Shown piece by piece: positions 1 through 12,193 of a stretch of DNA of 64,000 nt. The notes under the pieces were generated by a model that saw only the letters and a list, made by a program, of their open reading frames with translations, made no database searches and was not told where the DNA came from. Each line of letters starts with the position of its first letter. Position 1 is the stretch's first letter. The DNA is taken from assembly GCA_036346275.1 (NCBI GenBank), contig CM070724.1, positions 47,369,038 through 47,433,037 of the forward strand, read 5' to 3'. This DNA comes from Otatea glauca (taxonomy: Eukaryota; Streptophyta; Magnoliopsida; Poales; Poaceae). The position numbers and the translations under genes are program-made.

Positions 1-3000
1 TTGGCTTCAATCCACCTCAAGAACCGACTGTGAATTCAACAGATGAACTGAGCAAAACATTGTCAGACACACTTAATCTTGATCATGGCACACTGACTGA
101 TAATACGGATGCTCAATTTCTTGTTGATAATGGGGAGGATTTTTTCAACAATCCTCAACCTTCTGAGACTAGTTTGGCTGAGGAATCAATATCTACAAAT
201 CGTCTACAGATAGAGCAGGAAATGCCTGGAAATGTTGTGCCATCTGATCCATCCGTTGACAAAAGTATTCAACATGCATTGGTAGTTGGAGACTACAAAG
301 GGGCAGTTAGTCAGTGCCTTGCTGCAAATCGTATGGCTGATGCTCTGGTTATTGCCCATGCTGGTGGTTCTGCTCTATGGGAAAGCACAAGAACTCGTTA
401 TCTTAAGAACAGTATCTCACCCTATCTAAAGGTATTCTTGTATTCTCGGTTTATTGAATATCTGTGCTTTATTATTTCTGACTACAATATTTCTGCCTGT
501 ATTACCCTGATTTATCTTTCCGTTGGTTCAAACTCAGGTTGTTTCTGCTATGGTGGGCAATGATTTGATGAGTTTTGTGAGTACTTGGCCACTAAATGCA
601 TGGAAGGAAACACTTGCACTACTGTGCACAGTAAGTGTCTTTGTTACATTATGTATTGTAATTCATTTTTCTTGTTCAATTAGCTTGCCTGTAAAATTAT
701 TTATTATTTAGCACAAATCTGAGATATCAGATATGACCTCTTTCCATGTACAAGTATTACCCCATGGTGGTTTCAGGCTTTCAGCTATTGGCCTAAACTG
801 GCATTACATTTCATTATTATTATTATCTCTCATTTATTCACTGAACTGATATAGAGCTGAACTTTTCTTATGTGTGTTATCTTCATGTTGGTAGCATATA
901 GTCCTAGTTATGAAAACTGGAACAGAGGACAGGTTCGACCGGGAAAGAAAACAGAAATGACGCCCGGTCCGGCCTGATTTGTGTAGGCAGCAGTTAAACT
1001 GGCTATGTTCAAACTTCAAACCAGTGAGCCGCACCTGAGGAATAATCACCTAAAATTTTGTTTCTAGTGGGGTTCGAAACCCATATTGTGGGGCTCCTAG
1101 AGGAATGGTGGGCTTCTGACCAGCCCATTTAAACGTTTTTTTGTGTTCAAACTACACACCTTGTATTAAACAAACAATAGTTATCTATAATTCTATACCA
1201 TACATTTTAATAGATTATTTTTTTTATAGTACTGATTGTTCAATCAGTGACTGCCTGACTGGTCTGGCTTAAAAAACTATGGTATATTCGGTATGAACTT
1301 GTATTCATAAGCTAACATAAGTTGTAACTTGTAACCTTGCAACAGTTTGCCGGGAAAGATGAATGGAATGCTTTATGCGACACTCTGGCATCTAGACTTC
1401 TGAGTGTTGGAGACACGCTAGCTGCAACCCTCTGTTATATTTGTGCTGGAAATATTGACAAAGCTGTGGAAATATGGTCTCGCAACTTGAAGTCTGATGA
1501 TGGTGGGAAGACTTACGTTGATCTTCTCCAGGTACAAATGGACAATAGAAGCTAATTGTCCTATGGCAAACTGTGAAACAGTCCTAATTGATTAGTGTGT
1601 AAGTGCAGGATTTGATGGAAAAGACCATTACTCTCGCACTTGCTACAGAGCATAGGAGATTTAGCGCATCGCTATCTAAGCTTGTTGAGAGCTATGCTGA
1701 GCTGTTGGCCAGTCAAGGCCTTCTTAAAACTGCGATGGAGTACTTGAAGCTTTTGGGATCAGATGAACATTCACATGAACTGGCAATACTGAGAGATCGA
1801 ATTGCATTTTCTACAGAAGGTTGCTGCAAAATTATATGACTTATTATTGTTGTTATGTGTGCTGTCTTCTATCGATTTAAAGTTTTTCTATGCATTGTGA
1901 ACTGGTTTATTTTTTGCTGTTATGCTGTGACGGCAACTATTTTAGAGTCACTTATTTGCTACTTGTGTGCTTAACATTTGAAGTTATGTACTTTTATTGT
2001 AGAGCTGAGCAAGTTTGGCTCATTATTGTTGTCATGCATTCTCGGCAAACATATTAAATAGCATTGGCCATCTTTTACCCATCGTTTGTTTCCCACTTTC
2101 ACTATAAAAAAAATCTTAAGTATTGGAGCCTGTTCTTTTGTATTTCTTTTGCTATCAAATATTTCAATAGTTCATTCAGCTTTCGGCTAGCCTTTCGTTG
2201 CAAGAACTTTTTAGTAGCTTAAAGTTGCATATCAGCATTCTTACATTACATTTTCTTCACTTTTCCTTTCTTTTTTCTTTTTCTGGTGTGCAACATGCTA
2301 CAGGACGAGGTTAAAAGGCTGGATGTGACAAAATTTTCACTTTTGCTTATGTTCCTTCTTTTACCATTATGGATCTCTTGCTTGGTTGAAAGTTGGTGGA
2401 GCAACGTTCTTTCAAACCTTTATGCATGTGATTTGTGAATATTCATAATTGAACATAAAAGTACAGTATTGCCTTTTTTAAAAACCTCTTGTATACAGAG
2501 TAAAATAATATTTTCTACTTGCTGTCATGCTGGTATCTTTATGTTTTAGCAAGTTAATTGCTTAATTAATTAGACTTGGAAATTTATATCATGGTATTGA
2601 TTAGAAGTATGCTTTCCAGAGAATGATGCTGCCAGAAGTTCGGCTCTTGAGAGCAGTGGCAGCTCTCCCTACGTCACAAATCAATTGAGCTATAGCACCC
2701 CAGATCCTTCTCAGAATCTTTACCAGGTTTCCCCTTATGCATTTTTTCCAACTCCAAACTCTCCCACATAATTTATGCCCTGTAATATCTGTAAAATTAA
2801 AATAGAGTAAATTGCACTTTGGACCAGGTAAATTCCTAAGTTTCACTTTGCACCACCCTGTATGCAATATTGTAGCAGAAAACACCAGGTTCTGTTGTAT
2901 CTTGTTGCTTCTATCGGAACACAGCAAGGGCCCCACATGCCATTCCTCTCAACTCTCTTTTCCTCACAGTCACACCACCATATCCTCTACTAACCACCAT

Positions 3001-6000
3001 CACAGTCAACCACACCACCACGTTGCCATCCAACAGCAACACCGGCACCTGCTCGTGCCCCCTTCTACCTCTTCTACACCAAAGACGGAGCAGAGGAGGC
3101 CGTCATTGCTGTTGAACGACGGATGACCAGAGCTGATGAAGAAACTATGAGATGCAGGGATGCACCGAAGAGGTTGGAGAGAAGAGGGGGGGGGGGGGTG
3201 TTGCCAGCTGGTTAGTGGCAGCGGATGGCATTGGGGCACGGCGGAGTGAGATAGCAGAGACTTCCAAGATGTCGTGCTTCGTTGTGCAGCCCCACTGCTG
3301 ATCTGCTACTCCATCCACTCCTGAGCATCGCTTACTTCGGTTGCCATGGTTTGTCATTTGCATTGAATTGGAGGGGATGGGGAGAAAACAGCAGAGGTTG
3401 GAGGGGACGAGAGAGATTGAGAGAACATTTTACTTGGGACCCACCAAGGACAGAATTGTTGAGATATTCACCGACATGTGGGGCCTGTTGGACAGATTCC
3501 GTCTAAAGATGACGGAGAATAATGGGAGGTGGTGTTTCCTGCAGCAAACTTTTCGTAAAGGTGGTGTCATGTGAAACTATTTTCAAAACCTGGTGCAAAG
3601 TGAAACTTAGGACAATTTACCTTGTCCAAAGTGCAATTTACTCAATAAAATAGGATCTTTTGCGTAGAGGTGCATTTTGTTATTTTTGTTTCTGACTATC
3701 ACTAACTGCAGGTGCCTCAACCATATAATCTGCCAAGTAATACATATCCAGAAGTTTACCAGCAACAACCTAATTCGTCCTTTGGAGGATACAGCAACAC
3801 ATATCAACCTCAACAACCAACCCAGATGTTTGTTCCATCCAACACACCAGCAAACTCCCAGGTATTTTATGATTTGTGTGAGAATTAGCCGAGGCCAATT
3901 GTGCGTCGGTGAAATGTTTCAATAATGAGGTATTCTGTAACTGGGATTAAGCAGAGAGTATGTAGTATATCCATTGTGCTAGCATGTAAGATCTAAATAT
4001 AAAATATATAATGTAGGAATATGATGTGTGATTTCTGAACTGATAGTAATCCTCCTCCTATTTTGTATTTTTTTTTGCTTAAGTATCTGTTACGTTTTGC
4101 TACCTTTCACTGTTAAACTTTGTGTGTTAACTTATGTGAAGTTAGTTCAGTGCTTTGTTTCCCCTCGTTTTAGTTAATTTTTGCTCTATCTTCATTTCTC
4201 TTGGGAAGTTTCAATATTTCTTTTCATTATTTGTTTTGTAATTTTTTCCTTGAATAGCCAAGTTCAACTCCAGTACTGGTGCCCCAGCAAACAGTGAAGA
4301 CATTTACTCCTGCAAACTTACCGGGTCTCAAAAACCCGGAGCAATATCAGCAACCAAATACCTTGGGCTCCCAGCTTTATGCGGTATGTAGAATGGTAAT
4401 TTAAGTTTTACCTCATGTTTATGTAATATCAGTTACAAAGTGATCTCTCTGGTCTAAGCAGGCTTCTGTGAATCCACCATATACTTCTTCTGGACCATCC
4501 ACTCCATATCAAAGTGTACCTCCCACCACATACCATCAGCCTAGACCACCTGCTCAATTCCAAGCTGTTCCACCGGCCCCTTCCCTTGGTGTTAGCGCCT
4601 CTGTACCAACAACAATCCCGAATCAGATGTTTCCCCATGCTGTTGCAACGAACTCAACATCCAGGTTTATGCCATCAAGCAATCAAGGTTTTGTTCAGAG
4701 GCCAGGTTTGAGTCCTGTACAGCCCTCAAGTCCAACACAGGCACAGCCACAGGCACAGCCTGCTGTTGTCCCTCCTGCACCTCCCCCGACTGTGCAGACA
4801 GCTGATACATCGAAGGTGTCTGGTACGTGGAATGCAGATGTACGACTTGGATCTGCTGTGTTGATTGATTGATTTCTTGCTTCACTTGCCTTGTAAAGTG
4901 ATACCGACAAAACCTGTCAGTAATGTCTTAACAAGATTCGCAGGTTTATTTTTCTGGTTTTAAGATTTTTTTTTGCCAACTCTTTATGTGATTCACCTGA
5001 TTTTCATTTGAATTCTACCAAATATTTACTTATGGTACCAGGAAGCAGCTCATTTATGTTCTTTTGTGTTGGTATCTGTCATACACTGGTGCTGACTTCT
5101 CTGGTCTTTTGCAGCTGAGATTAGACCTGTTATTGCAACACTGACCAGACTATTTGATGAGACATCCAAAGTTCTTGGAGGATCTAAAAAGCGTGAAATT
5201 GAAGACAACTCAAGGAAGATTGGGGCATTATTTGCAAAACTCAATACTGGGGACATATCTCCAAATGTTTCATCGAAACTCATTCAGCTGTGCAGTGCAC
5301 TTGATGGTGGTGATTTTGCCACTGCGATGCAACTTCAGGTAGGCTTCACCAATTCATCTTATAATTAGGGATGGCACTTACCCCTGAAGGGATTTTTTTT
5401 CCCATTGCCCAGCTAATATTTTTTAGAAAATAAGTTACTTTTCTACTCTGATGAAAATGATGGGAACCATGTCCGTACCTGTCTCCCATTGTGACCTGCT
5501 AATATTTTTTTTAGAAAAATAAGCTATTTTTCTACTCTTTGATGAAAACAATGTCACCTGCATATGATCCAAAGTTGTGGTTATATATTATAGCTAATCT
5601 CTTGATATGCTATGTAATTCCCTCTTTCCTGCTGATTGGACAAATCACATGCTGATCCTTGTTCCTAATCAAAATTAGGGTTCTTTTCACAAGGCTGCGT
5701 CTTTTACTCTGTTGTAGGTGTGAAACACAAACACAAGTGAGGAGGTAGATGTTGGCCGTCTAATGGGCTATTGTCCACTAGAGTAAAAATAACATGGGGA
5801 TTTATACAGGTTCGGGGATTCGAGAGGACTGTCCTACTCTTGTCGGTGAGGCAATGCGCGGGGGGGACTCTGAGGAGCAGGTCCCCAAGGGCTCACCAGT
5901 TTGAATGTTTTTTTATTGCTCAAGAGCGCAAATTACAAATAAGGGATACATAGGGTATTTGTAGGCTCTTGGGCCTGTACAAATGACCAAAATACCTCTC

Positions 6001-6723
6001 ATGGAGATAGCTAATCTATAAATACAAGCGAGGGGTATCATTGTCTTTTCTAGACATAACAATAGTTCCTTGATCTGCATATTATATTGCCAGTCGCCGG
6101 TTGCACTGTATATTTCTGGACGAGTGGCCACCATGTCTTTTAAGGCATATTCTTGGGCCGGCAGGGCCTGCTGTCTTGCGGGACCCGTGGATAGATGTAC
6201 CCTCCGATAGCTTCGACCCTATCAGAGGGTTGCAGGAGGTGTAGAGTCGATGTGGTAGCCCTTTGTATTAGGTCCTGAAACATAGCCTTCGAATGAGGAT
6301 GCTTCGACGGGAGCCCCCCATACCTTCTTCCCTAGGACCGAGGTACGAGGACCCATAGGTGTCCTTGACGAGCTATGTTTAGGGAGGCGTGTGATATTCC
6401 TCCAACATACTAACTAGTTTATATATAGTTCTGGGCTCCATCTATGGTTCATACATCGTACTGAATATTTAGTAGATGAACATCTAAATATATCAGGATC
6501 TTGCACTTGATGTCATTGCACCATTCTGTTTTGTCCATGTATTGGTGGAAGTTTCCGATTCTTGAGAAGTTGCCGGATGTTGAATTTTTGGTTCTGATGC
6601 TAACTATCAACATCTGTTCAATGGTGGCAGATTTCTCTGACGACGAGTGACTGGGATGAGTGCAACCTTTGGCTTGCAGCATTGAAGCGAATGATCAAGG
6701 CTAGGCAGAACTTCAGAATGTAA
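1..6723 (+). CDS. SEC31: SEC31 homologue, COPII outer coat protein (3' part, 10 exons)
   Basis: SEC31 pairs with SEC13 in the outer cage of COPII vesicles that bud from the ER. Exons read by eye, all with GT-AG borders and consistent phase: 1-431 (5' end outside the window), 538-630, 1346-1531, 1609-1819, 2620-2726, 3712-3861, 4258-4383, 4462-4822, 5115-5338 and 6631-6723 (stop TAA). They join to about 660 codons. The first four exons encode the helical region (AGNIDKAVEIWSRNL and similar). The middle exons encode a Pro/Gln-rich linker (YQPQQPTQMF, PPAPPPTVQT). The last two encode the conserved C-terminal helical domain (KKREIEDNSRKIGALFAKLN, then TSDWDECNLWLAALKRMIK). The order and both ends of the C-terminal domain match plant SEC31. 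The reading frame shows no lesion, although one intron holds a Mutator-type element and the last intron a solo LTR. It should be a functional housekeeping gene. Confidence 0.93.
2805..3643. mobile_element. Mutator-type non-autonomous element in a SEC31 intron
   Basis: The ends are long imperfect inverted repeats of about 50 bp. The left end begins GAGTAAATTGCACTTTGGAC and the right end closes with CCAAAGTGCAATTTACTC; both continue inward through a CCTAAGTTTCACTTTGCACC-like block. The flanks match at 8 of 9 positions (attaaaata at 2796-2804, aataaaata at 3644-3652), which is the target duplication size of Mutator-like elements. The interior (about 2900-3570) is richer in GC and includes a run of G; I recognise no gene there. 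The element sits wholly inside the intron between the exons ending at 2726 and starting at 3712, so it should be removed by splicing. Confidence 0.78.
5710..6407. mobile_element. Probable solo LTR in the last SEC31 intron
   Basis: A 698-bp segment starts TGTTGTAGGTGTGAAACAC and ends GATATTCCTCCAACA, the TG...CA form of an LTR with a TGTTG/CAACA terminal repeat. Flanking 5-mers are tactc (5705-5709) and tacta (6408-6412), matching at 4 of 5 positions. The interior includes a run typical of grass LTRs (GGGATTTATACAGGTTCGG). No primer-binding site or coding sequence follows, so this is an LTR left after recombination of a full element. The class (Ty1 or Ty3) cannot be decided from the LTR alone. 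Confidence 0.7.
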
Positions 6724-7140
6724 ACCTGTGTGGCCTTCTGCTGCAGCTAGTTCTGTATACACCTTTTCTGGTTATCAAAATTGTTAGTCTTAGCAATTTC
6801 GAGGGTTCGCCTGCACAGAGGTGTTATCCAACTTCTTGTGTTCTCGCCTGCCAGTTCTGCCGAAGCTTGTTGCTGAAAGTGGTCTGTTATTTGGATGCGA
6901 TTACTTTCTGATAATAGTCTTTTGATATTTCTTTGTAAGAGGATCAGTTCCTGGGGTGTTGGTTTTGAAAAATATTAATTGTAAGAGGGCACTTTGTTAT
7001 AGCGGGTCCGTTTTCTTTACACTTTTCAGACAGGCTTCATCAGTTTGGATACTTGAATTTCTTTGTATGATTAAATACTAGGTACATTTGCTTGTTTACT
7101 GCACTGGCATGAATAGGAATCAATAAATTCCTGAAATTGA
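6724..7140 (+). other. SEC31 3' untranslated region
   Basis: Sequence after the TAA stop is unique-looking, T-rich and without an open frame. A polyadenylation-like AATAAA lies near 7121 (aatcaataaattcc). Between here and the hairpin element at 7308 I see no other feature. Confidence 0.55.
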
Positions 7141-7307
7141 GGTTTTTGCATCGGTCGTACACGGGCGTGATTTGAAGGCCATTCGCCGCTTTTAGGAACG
7201 AGGAAAGCATCACGATATTTCCTCATTTTGGTCGGAATGTGCTTGAAACCTTGGGCTCCTGGCCCATATGGAGTTTTAAGTTCTGGGCTTCTGGCTAGTG
7301 GCTAGCA

Positions 7308-8041
7308 GAATTTTTTTTTCTTTAATATTTTTTTTTAATCTTTTTTTCAAAACTAGGCGTCCGGGAAAAAAATTACAAAATTGGGCGCCGATCGCCCGTA
7401 TATAGAACAATCGCCCATATCGGCGATCGCTCATATCTGAGCGATTAATACTACTTTAAACGCGAGATTTTTCCTCAGTCTGCGGTTAATTTCTAAAAAA
7501 AATCATAACTTTTTCATATGATGTCGGATGGAGATAAACTTTATATGAAAATTGTAGCTCTCGACGGGATCTACAACTTTTGTACACAAAATTTTTCAAT
7601 TTGAGTCCATTTAGATAGTCAAAAATGGGATGGAACGTTCAGATCTAAAAACGTATCTATTTTTAGATCTGAACATTCTATCCCGTTTATGGCTATCTAA
7701 ATGGACTCAAATTGAAAAAGTTTGTATACAAAAGTTGTAGATCCTGTCGAGAGCTACAATTTTCATATAAAGTTTATCTCCATCCGACATCATATGAAAA
7801 AGTTATGATTTCTTTTAGAAATTAACCGTAGATAGAGTAAAAATCGCGCGTTTAAAGTAGTACTAATCGCCGTTTATGGGCGATCGCTCAGATATGGGCG
7901 TTATTTCCATATATCTGCGACCGCGCCAATTTTGTAAGTTCGCCCCATATACTGGCGACCGGCGCCCAATTTTGTAATTTTTTTTCTCGACGCCTAGTTT
8001 TGAAAAAAAGATTAAAAAAAATATTATAGGAAAAAAAATTC
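7308..8041. mobile_element. Near-perfect hairpin (foldback) Mutator-type element
   Basis: The left arm (7308-7650) and right arm (7661-8041) are inverted copies of each other almost throughout. They meet at AGATCTAAAA / TTTTAGATCT around a 10-nt centre. The ends are GAATTTTTTTTTC and AAAAAAAATTC. A perfect 10-bp direct repeat, gtggctagca, flanks the element (7298-7307 and 8042-8051), fitting the 9-11 bp target duplication of Mutator-like elements. Near each end the arms carry repeated short motifs built on GCGATCGC and GGGCG(C)CGATCGCCC. No coding sequence is present. Confidence 0.85.
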
Positions 8042-8051
8042 GTGGCTAGCA

Positions 8052-11000
8052 CCGGAATTAGTTGAAGATAGTGTTGTGATCGTAGTGGCTAATATCATGT
8101 GAATGATTATTCTTTGACAATATAAGGCCTTTGAAACGGGAGAAATTATTACGAATTCTATGGGAAATGAATTGTTTCCTTGCACAGAGTTTCAGTCCAT
8201 GTGATTCGGAGAACACGTACAGCTAAATCGTTAAGCTTTTGAGCAATAACCCAATGCTGTATGATGCTCATTATCACGTCCGGAAGCGTACGGCCGTACA
8301 GTTTTTCCCTGGTTAGGTAGAACTGGTGGTTTCTCTCTCTTTGTGAGAGGTAGCTCCCGTTTACAAAAAGAAATGATGAAAAAATTCGGGTTCTACTCTC
8401 CCAACACACACCACACATTACCGGGCTTCTCGGTATATTACATTCGGATCTCACTTAGAGCATCTACAATAGTAGAGACGACCATTGTCTATATATTCCT
8501 CTATACCATTTAGAGACAAAACTAAAGATAACTTCTACAATATATTGTCTCTATGAGATTCTATAATCTTTTAATTATGACATGAAAAAAGTATTAGCCA
8601 TAGACAATAATTCATACAATAGATATTTATGATGTCTATTGAGTAGTCTCTCTGTGAAAAGACAACCATACTATCTCTTCTTCTCTCCCATATCAACGAA
8701 AATCTTATATAGCAAAGTGTATAAACGATTGATATCACATCACTGTACATATCCTCAACCAGATTCCACCCACGGGACTTTACATCATCGTTAGATTCAC
8801 CAATGCGCTCCGGTCAACTCGCGCGTTCTGACACCTCATTTCTCCCAACGGCACCACCGCATTCGCCGACCTTAGTTATCCACGGCCTCACACATCACAT
8901 GCCACCGTCCCTCGGCGTGCGTGCTTCCTGTTCAACAAACCACCCGGAGGCTCAAACACCTAAAGAAAACTACGCTGTTCCAGCACCAATACTAAATCCA
9001 CTTCCCACAAACAGCACACACCCTGTGACTGTGAATATGATACGCCAGTTTAGCATCTGCATCTCCCCTAGGATCATCACTTGTCTCTCTCTCTCTCTCT
9101 CTCTCTGCATGTGCACTGCCAGTTCGATACTGAGCCAACTTGCTCTACTTAATCCGGCATTCTGCCTCCCTGCAGCCTGGATAATCTACGGATGCACTTG
9201 TGCTTAGATTAATGCCTGCGAATTCCCCTGCCCCATGAGGATGCCATCAGCCCATGGCCCTACCACTTCCTATGTTTTCAAGCACGGCGGCTGCTGATTC
9301 GCCTCATCGGTCATCATTCATGCTGGTGTACCTGATGAAGGGAACAATGGTTTCTAGCTAGTGTTTGTTATGGCAACAAAAATATGCGGATACCTGTGTT
9401 GATGCAGATGGTGGTAGAGACCAGAGGGGCATACACTGATCAGAGAGGGAATCTTGCTCTGCTATATCTTCCACTGATTCAGTGCGCGCCTTCGCATTCG
9501 CACATACGCTAGGTTCAATCGAATTACTAATAGCTAAACAAAATAACAGTACTGCAAGTGTAACTAATTGTACATGAGAAAAAAATGCATATTCCCTTTC
9601 TATATGTGCATCTTGATTGCTCAGTTGGACAGTTACAGGGAGACCAAAAAGGCTGCTGAAAGGGAGAATAAGAATCTAGTACCGCCCGCAGACACGACAC
9701 CAGTAGTCCCCACTGGAACAGAGAAAGCTGCCCGGTGGTTTCAACCGTCTGACCTATCGGAAAGCTGGGGAACAAACAGCTCCTACTCTATACTAATAGC
9801 AACTTATACACCCCAAGAACCACCACATAAACCACAAAATTATTCTGATTCCCAGGACGCATAATTTGCAGTTGATGCAATCCAATCTCTTCCAAGTCAT
9901 GTACAGGTCTCGCTGATGGCAACATTAGGTCGGCTCTATCTAATCACCTTCCATTAGGCCCATCCAAATCCATGAACTAGACTACTAGTACTAGTATACT
10001 ACATTAGCACCAGTTGCCTATTTGATACATGCATATCATCACAATTCACAAGGTCACTGGGATCAGCTCCAATCCAAGCTGTACAGCACTAGATTATCAT
10101 CAGCTAGCTCTGTCTGCTCAACTACCGGTCCCGGCTGCCCCTACCACACCTGCAATGCAGCAGTACTTGGGCACCCAGCAGCTGTACTGCTGCTACTTAG
10201 CTGCAGCTGAGCAGATGTGATGGTCATTGCACTGGCACTAGCACTAACTAAATGACCATGTTATGAGCAAATGATTTGGGCGAATATTTTAGTACTACCC
10301 ACTCGGTTGCTTGCAGAAAAAGTACTCCAGTGATGCAGTCCTGGATCCCAAAACAAGCTAGCGCAAGTACTATTGACTTGTTAACAAACATGGTGTCAGT
10401 AATGTGCAAGTCATGAACTCTGAAGGCCGGCAGGAGCAGTGCCATGCTTGCATGCATGATATTATCTTCCAATTTACAGCAGATAGAGGCAGGCACATGA
10501 ATACCACATGCTGCAACAAGGAGTAATGGTTATTGTAATATATACTAGTAGTTCTTAGCTTTCTCCATGATCCATTTCTAGTGAAAATATCTAGGCATCT
10601 GATCTCTGATGAGCACTCTCTGACCACCAACAAGATCAAGTACTTTAGTTGTTGAGAAAATTAATGATGCAGGGAGGTTTATTTGACAAATGGAACTTTT
10701 CAAGAACAGATTGGTTGAACAGGGCCCGCAAACTGCAAGGTACGTACTCAACTTAATTTCTTTTCGTGCAATATTGACGATGCTTAACTTTTTTTTTTGC
10801 TAACGTGCGCGTCAAAGAAATGTTAATTAATTAGATCGAGATATGGAGAATGAAGTGAAGCAACAACTACAAGTTTCAAGAACGGCTTTGCCACCTTGTG
10901 TTGGAACATGCATGATTCAGCTCTGAGCTGCTTGCCAGTTGCCAGTTGCAATGCACCTCAGAAGGCCCTCTATTTTGGATCGCTGGAACTATTGTTTGTT

Positions 11001-12193
11001 TGTGACTTTTCAAGCAGATGGATAAGCCTCAGTTTTTGTTTCCTCACAGACCAAGTTAAAGCGCTCTGCTAACTTGCAGTGTTAAATGTCACCTCTTTCT
11101 TTATATATGCTGCCTAAGCAATAGTTTGCATCTCTTAAGCAAAGCCTATCCTCCAGGTATGATGGTACTGGAGTTTTCGATGTGATGATGATCAGTGAGA
11201 GAATCATATGTGGAGTCTCCCTCAAAGTCTCAATTGTACTCTCGAACTTGGAAAATCTTAAATCTTGATATTCCTCTATAACTTAAAGTCTAAATTGTCC
11301 AACCCATCCTTCATATACACCTAAGAAATTAAATTCCATTCCATACATGAAGCGAAGTGGCCATTGGTCAGTGGATACGAAGTGATGTCCAAAGTCTAAA
11401 GGATATCCACAAAGGCAAAAGCCAAAAAGGCCTGTATGATCACATATGAAAAAAAAGGAGACGAATGGAGCTCCAATCATACACGTCCAATTATTGTTAC
11501 TTGATTGGCAACCAAGAAAAAAAAAAGGAATGCGTAGGAGTATCTACATACTAAACGAGAACCGAATACTCATTGTTATCACCATGCTACGGCTTTTGGC
11601 TGCACACTGACAGACTGACTGAAGTACCAGTGCTAGTCTACACATGCTTCCAACCAGTTAGCCAAGGTGCAAGGCAACCAAATTAACGTGTGTCAAGTAC
11701 TTACACGAGTCAAGAGTCTCAAGACATGCACGCCGAGCAGCCTAGCACCAGCGCCATCCCCTCCCATAAATCTTAAAACAAAAAAAATGCTATCTAATCA
11801 TCGTCTACTCTTTATTCACAAGCACCACACCGTTACATATAAATTTTAAACAAAATTAGGCCTCACAAGAGTCACCAACAAACAAGTAGGCCTAGCCCTC
11901 CATGATACGACTCATCCAGCCGTCTCATTTGTCCGCGAAAATCAGGATCATTTTATAATTGTACAACCCTTTTTTTCTCTCTCTCTGAGGAAGTCTTGTT
12001 AAGTACTACTGGCCGGCCTTGTCACTACAGCGGCGATGACAACCGATAAGAAAAACAAGTGGTTAACGGCGTCCATGTATGATCCATCACGATAACACGG
12101 TCTATCGATTATCAGTTTTTGTTGCCGTGTGCCGATCGATCTGATTCGCGACAACTCGTTGGATTCGGCGCGCGGGCGGTCAGGACCCGCCCG
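8052..12193. other. Intergenic stretch without a recognised gene
   Basis: About 4.1 kb of ordinary intergenic DNA. A segment near 8456-8665 begins gagcatctacaatagtagag and resembles grass MITE ends, but a matching right end is not clear. A CT microsatellite lies at about 9082-9106. One possible exon (about 9626-9864) is listed separately. Other open frames here are short, have no recognisable domains and are probably chance. Confidence 0.6.
9626..9864 (+). other. Possible isolated exon or gene fragment, unrecognised
   Basis: A pyrimidine-rich stretch ending in TTGCTCAG at about 9625 is followed by an open frame with a composition that looks coding. It is charged at first (SYRETKKAAERENKN), then has WFQPSDLSESWGTN, and ends at a stop at 9864. 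I do not recognise the protein, and no partner exons are evident upstream or downstream. It may be a fragment carried by a transposon or an exon of a decayed gene. Confidence 0.2.

Noticed and set aside
2601..3574. Open frames on both strands inside the SEC31 intron element
   Set aside because: They lie within a Mutator-type insertion, are His/Pro or Ser-rich, and run across element boundaries or homopolymers.
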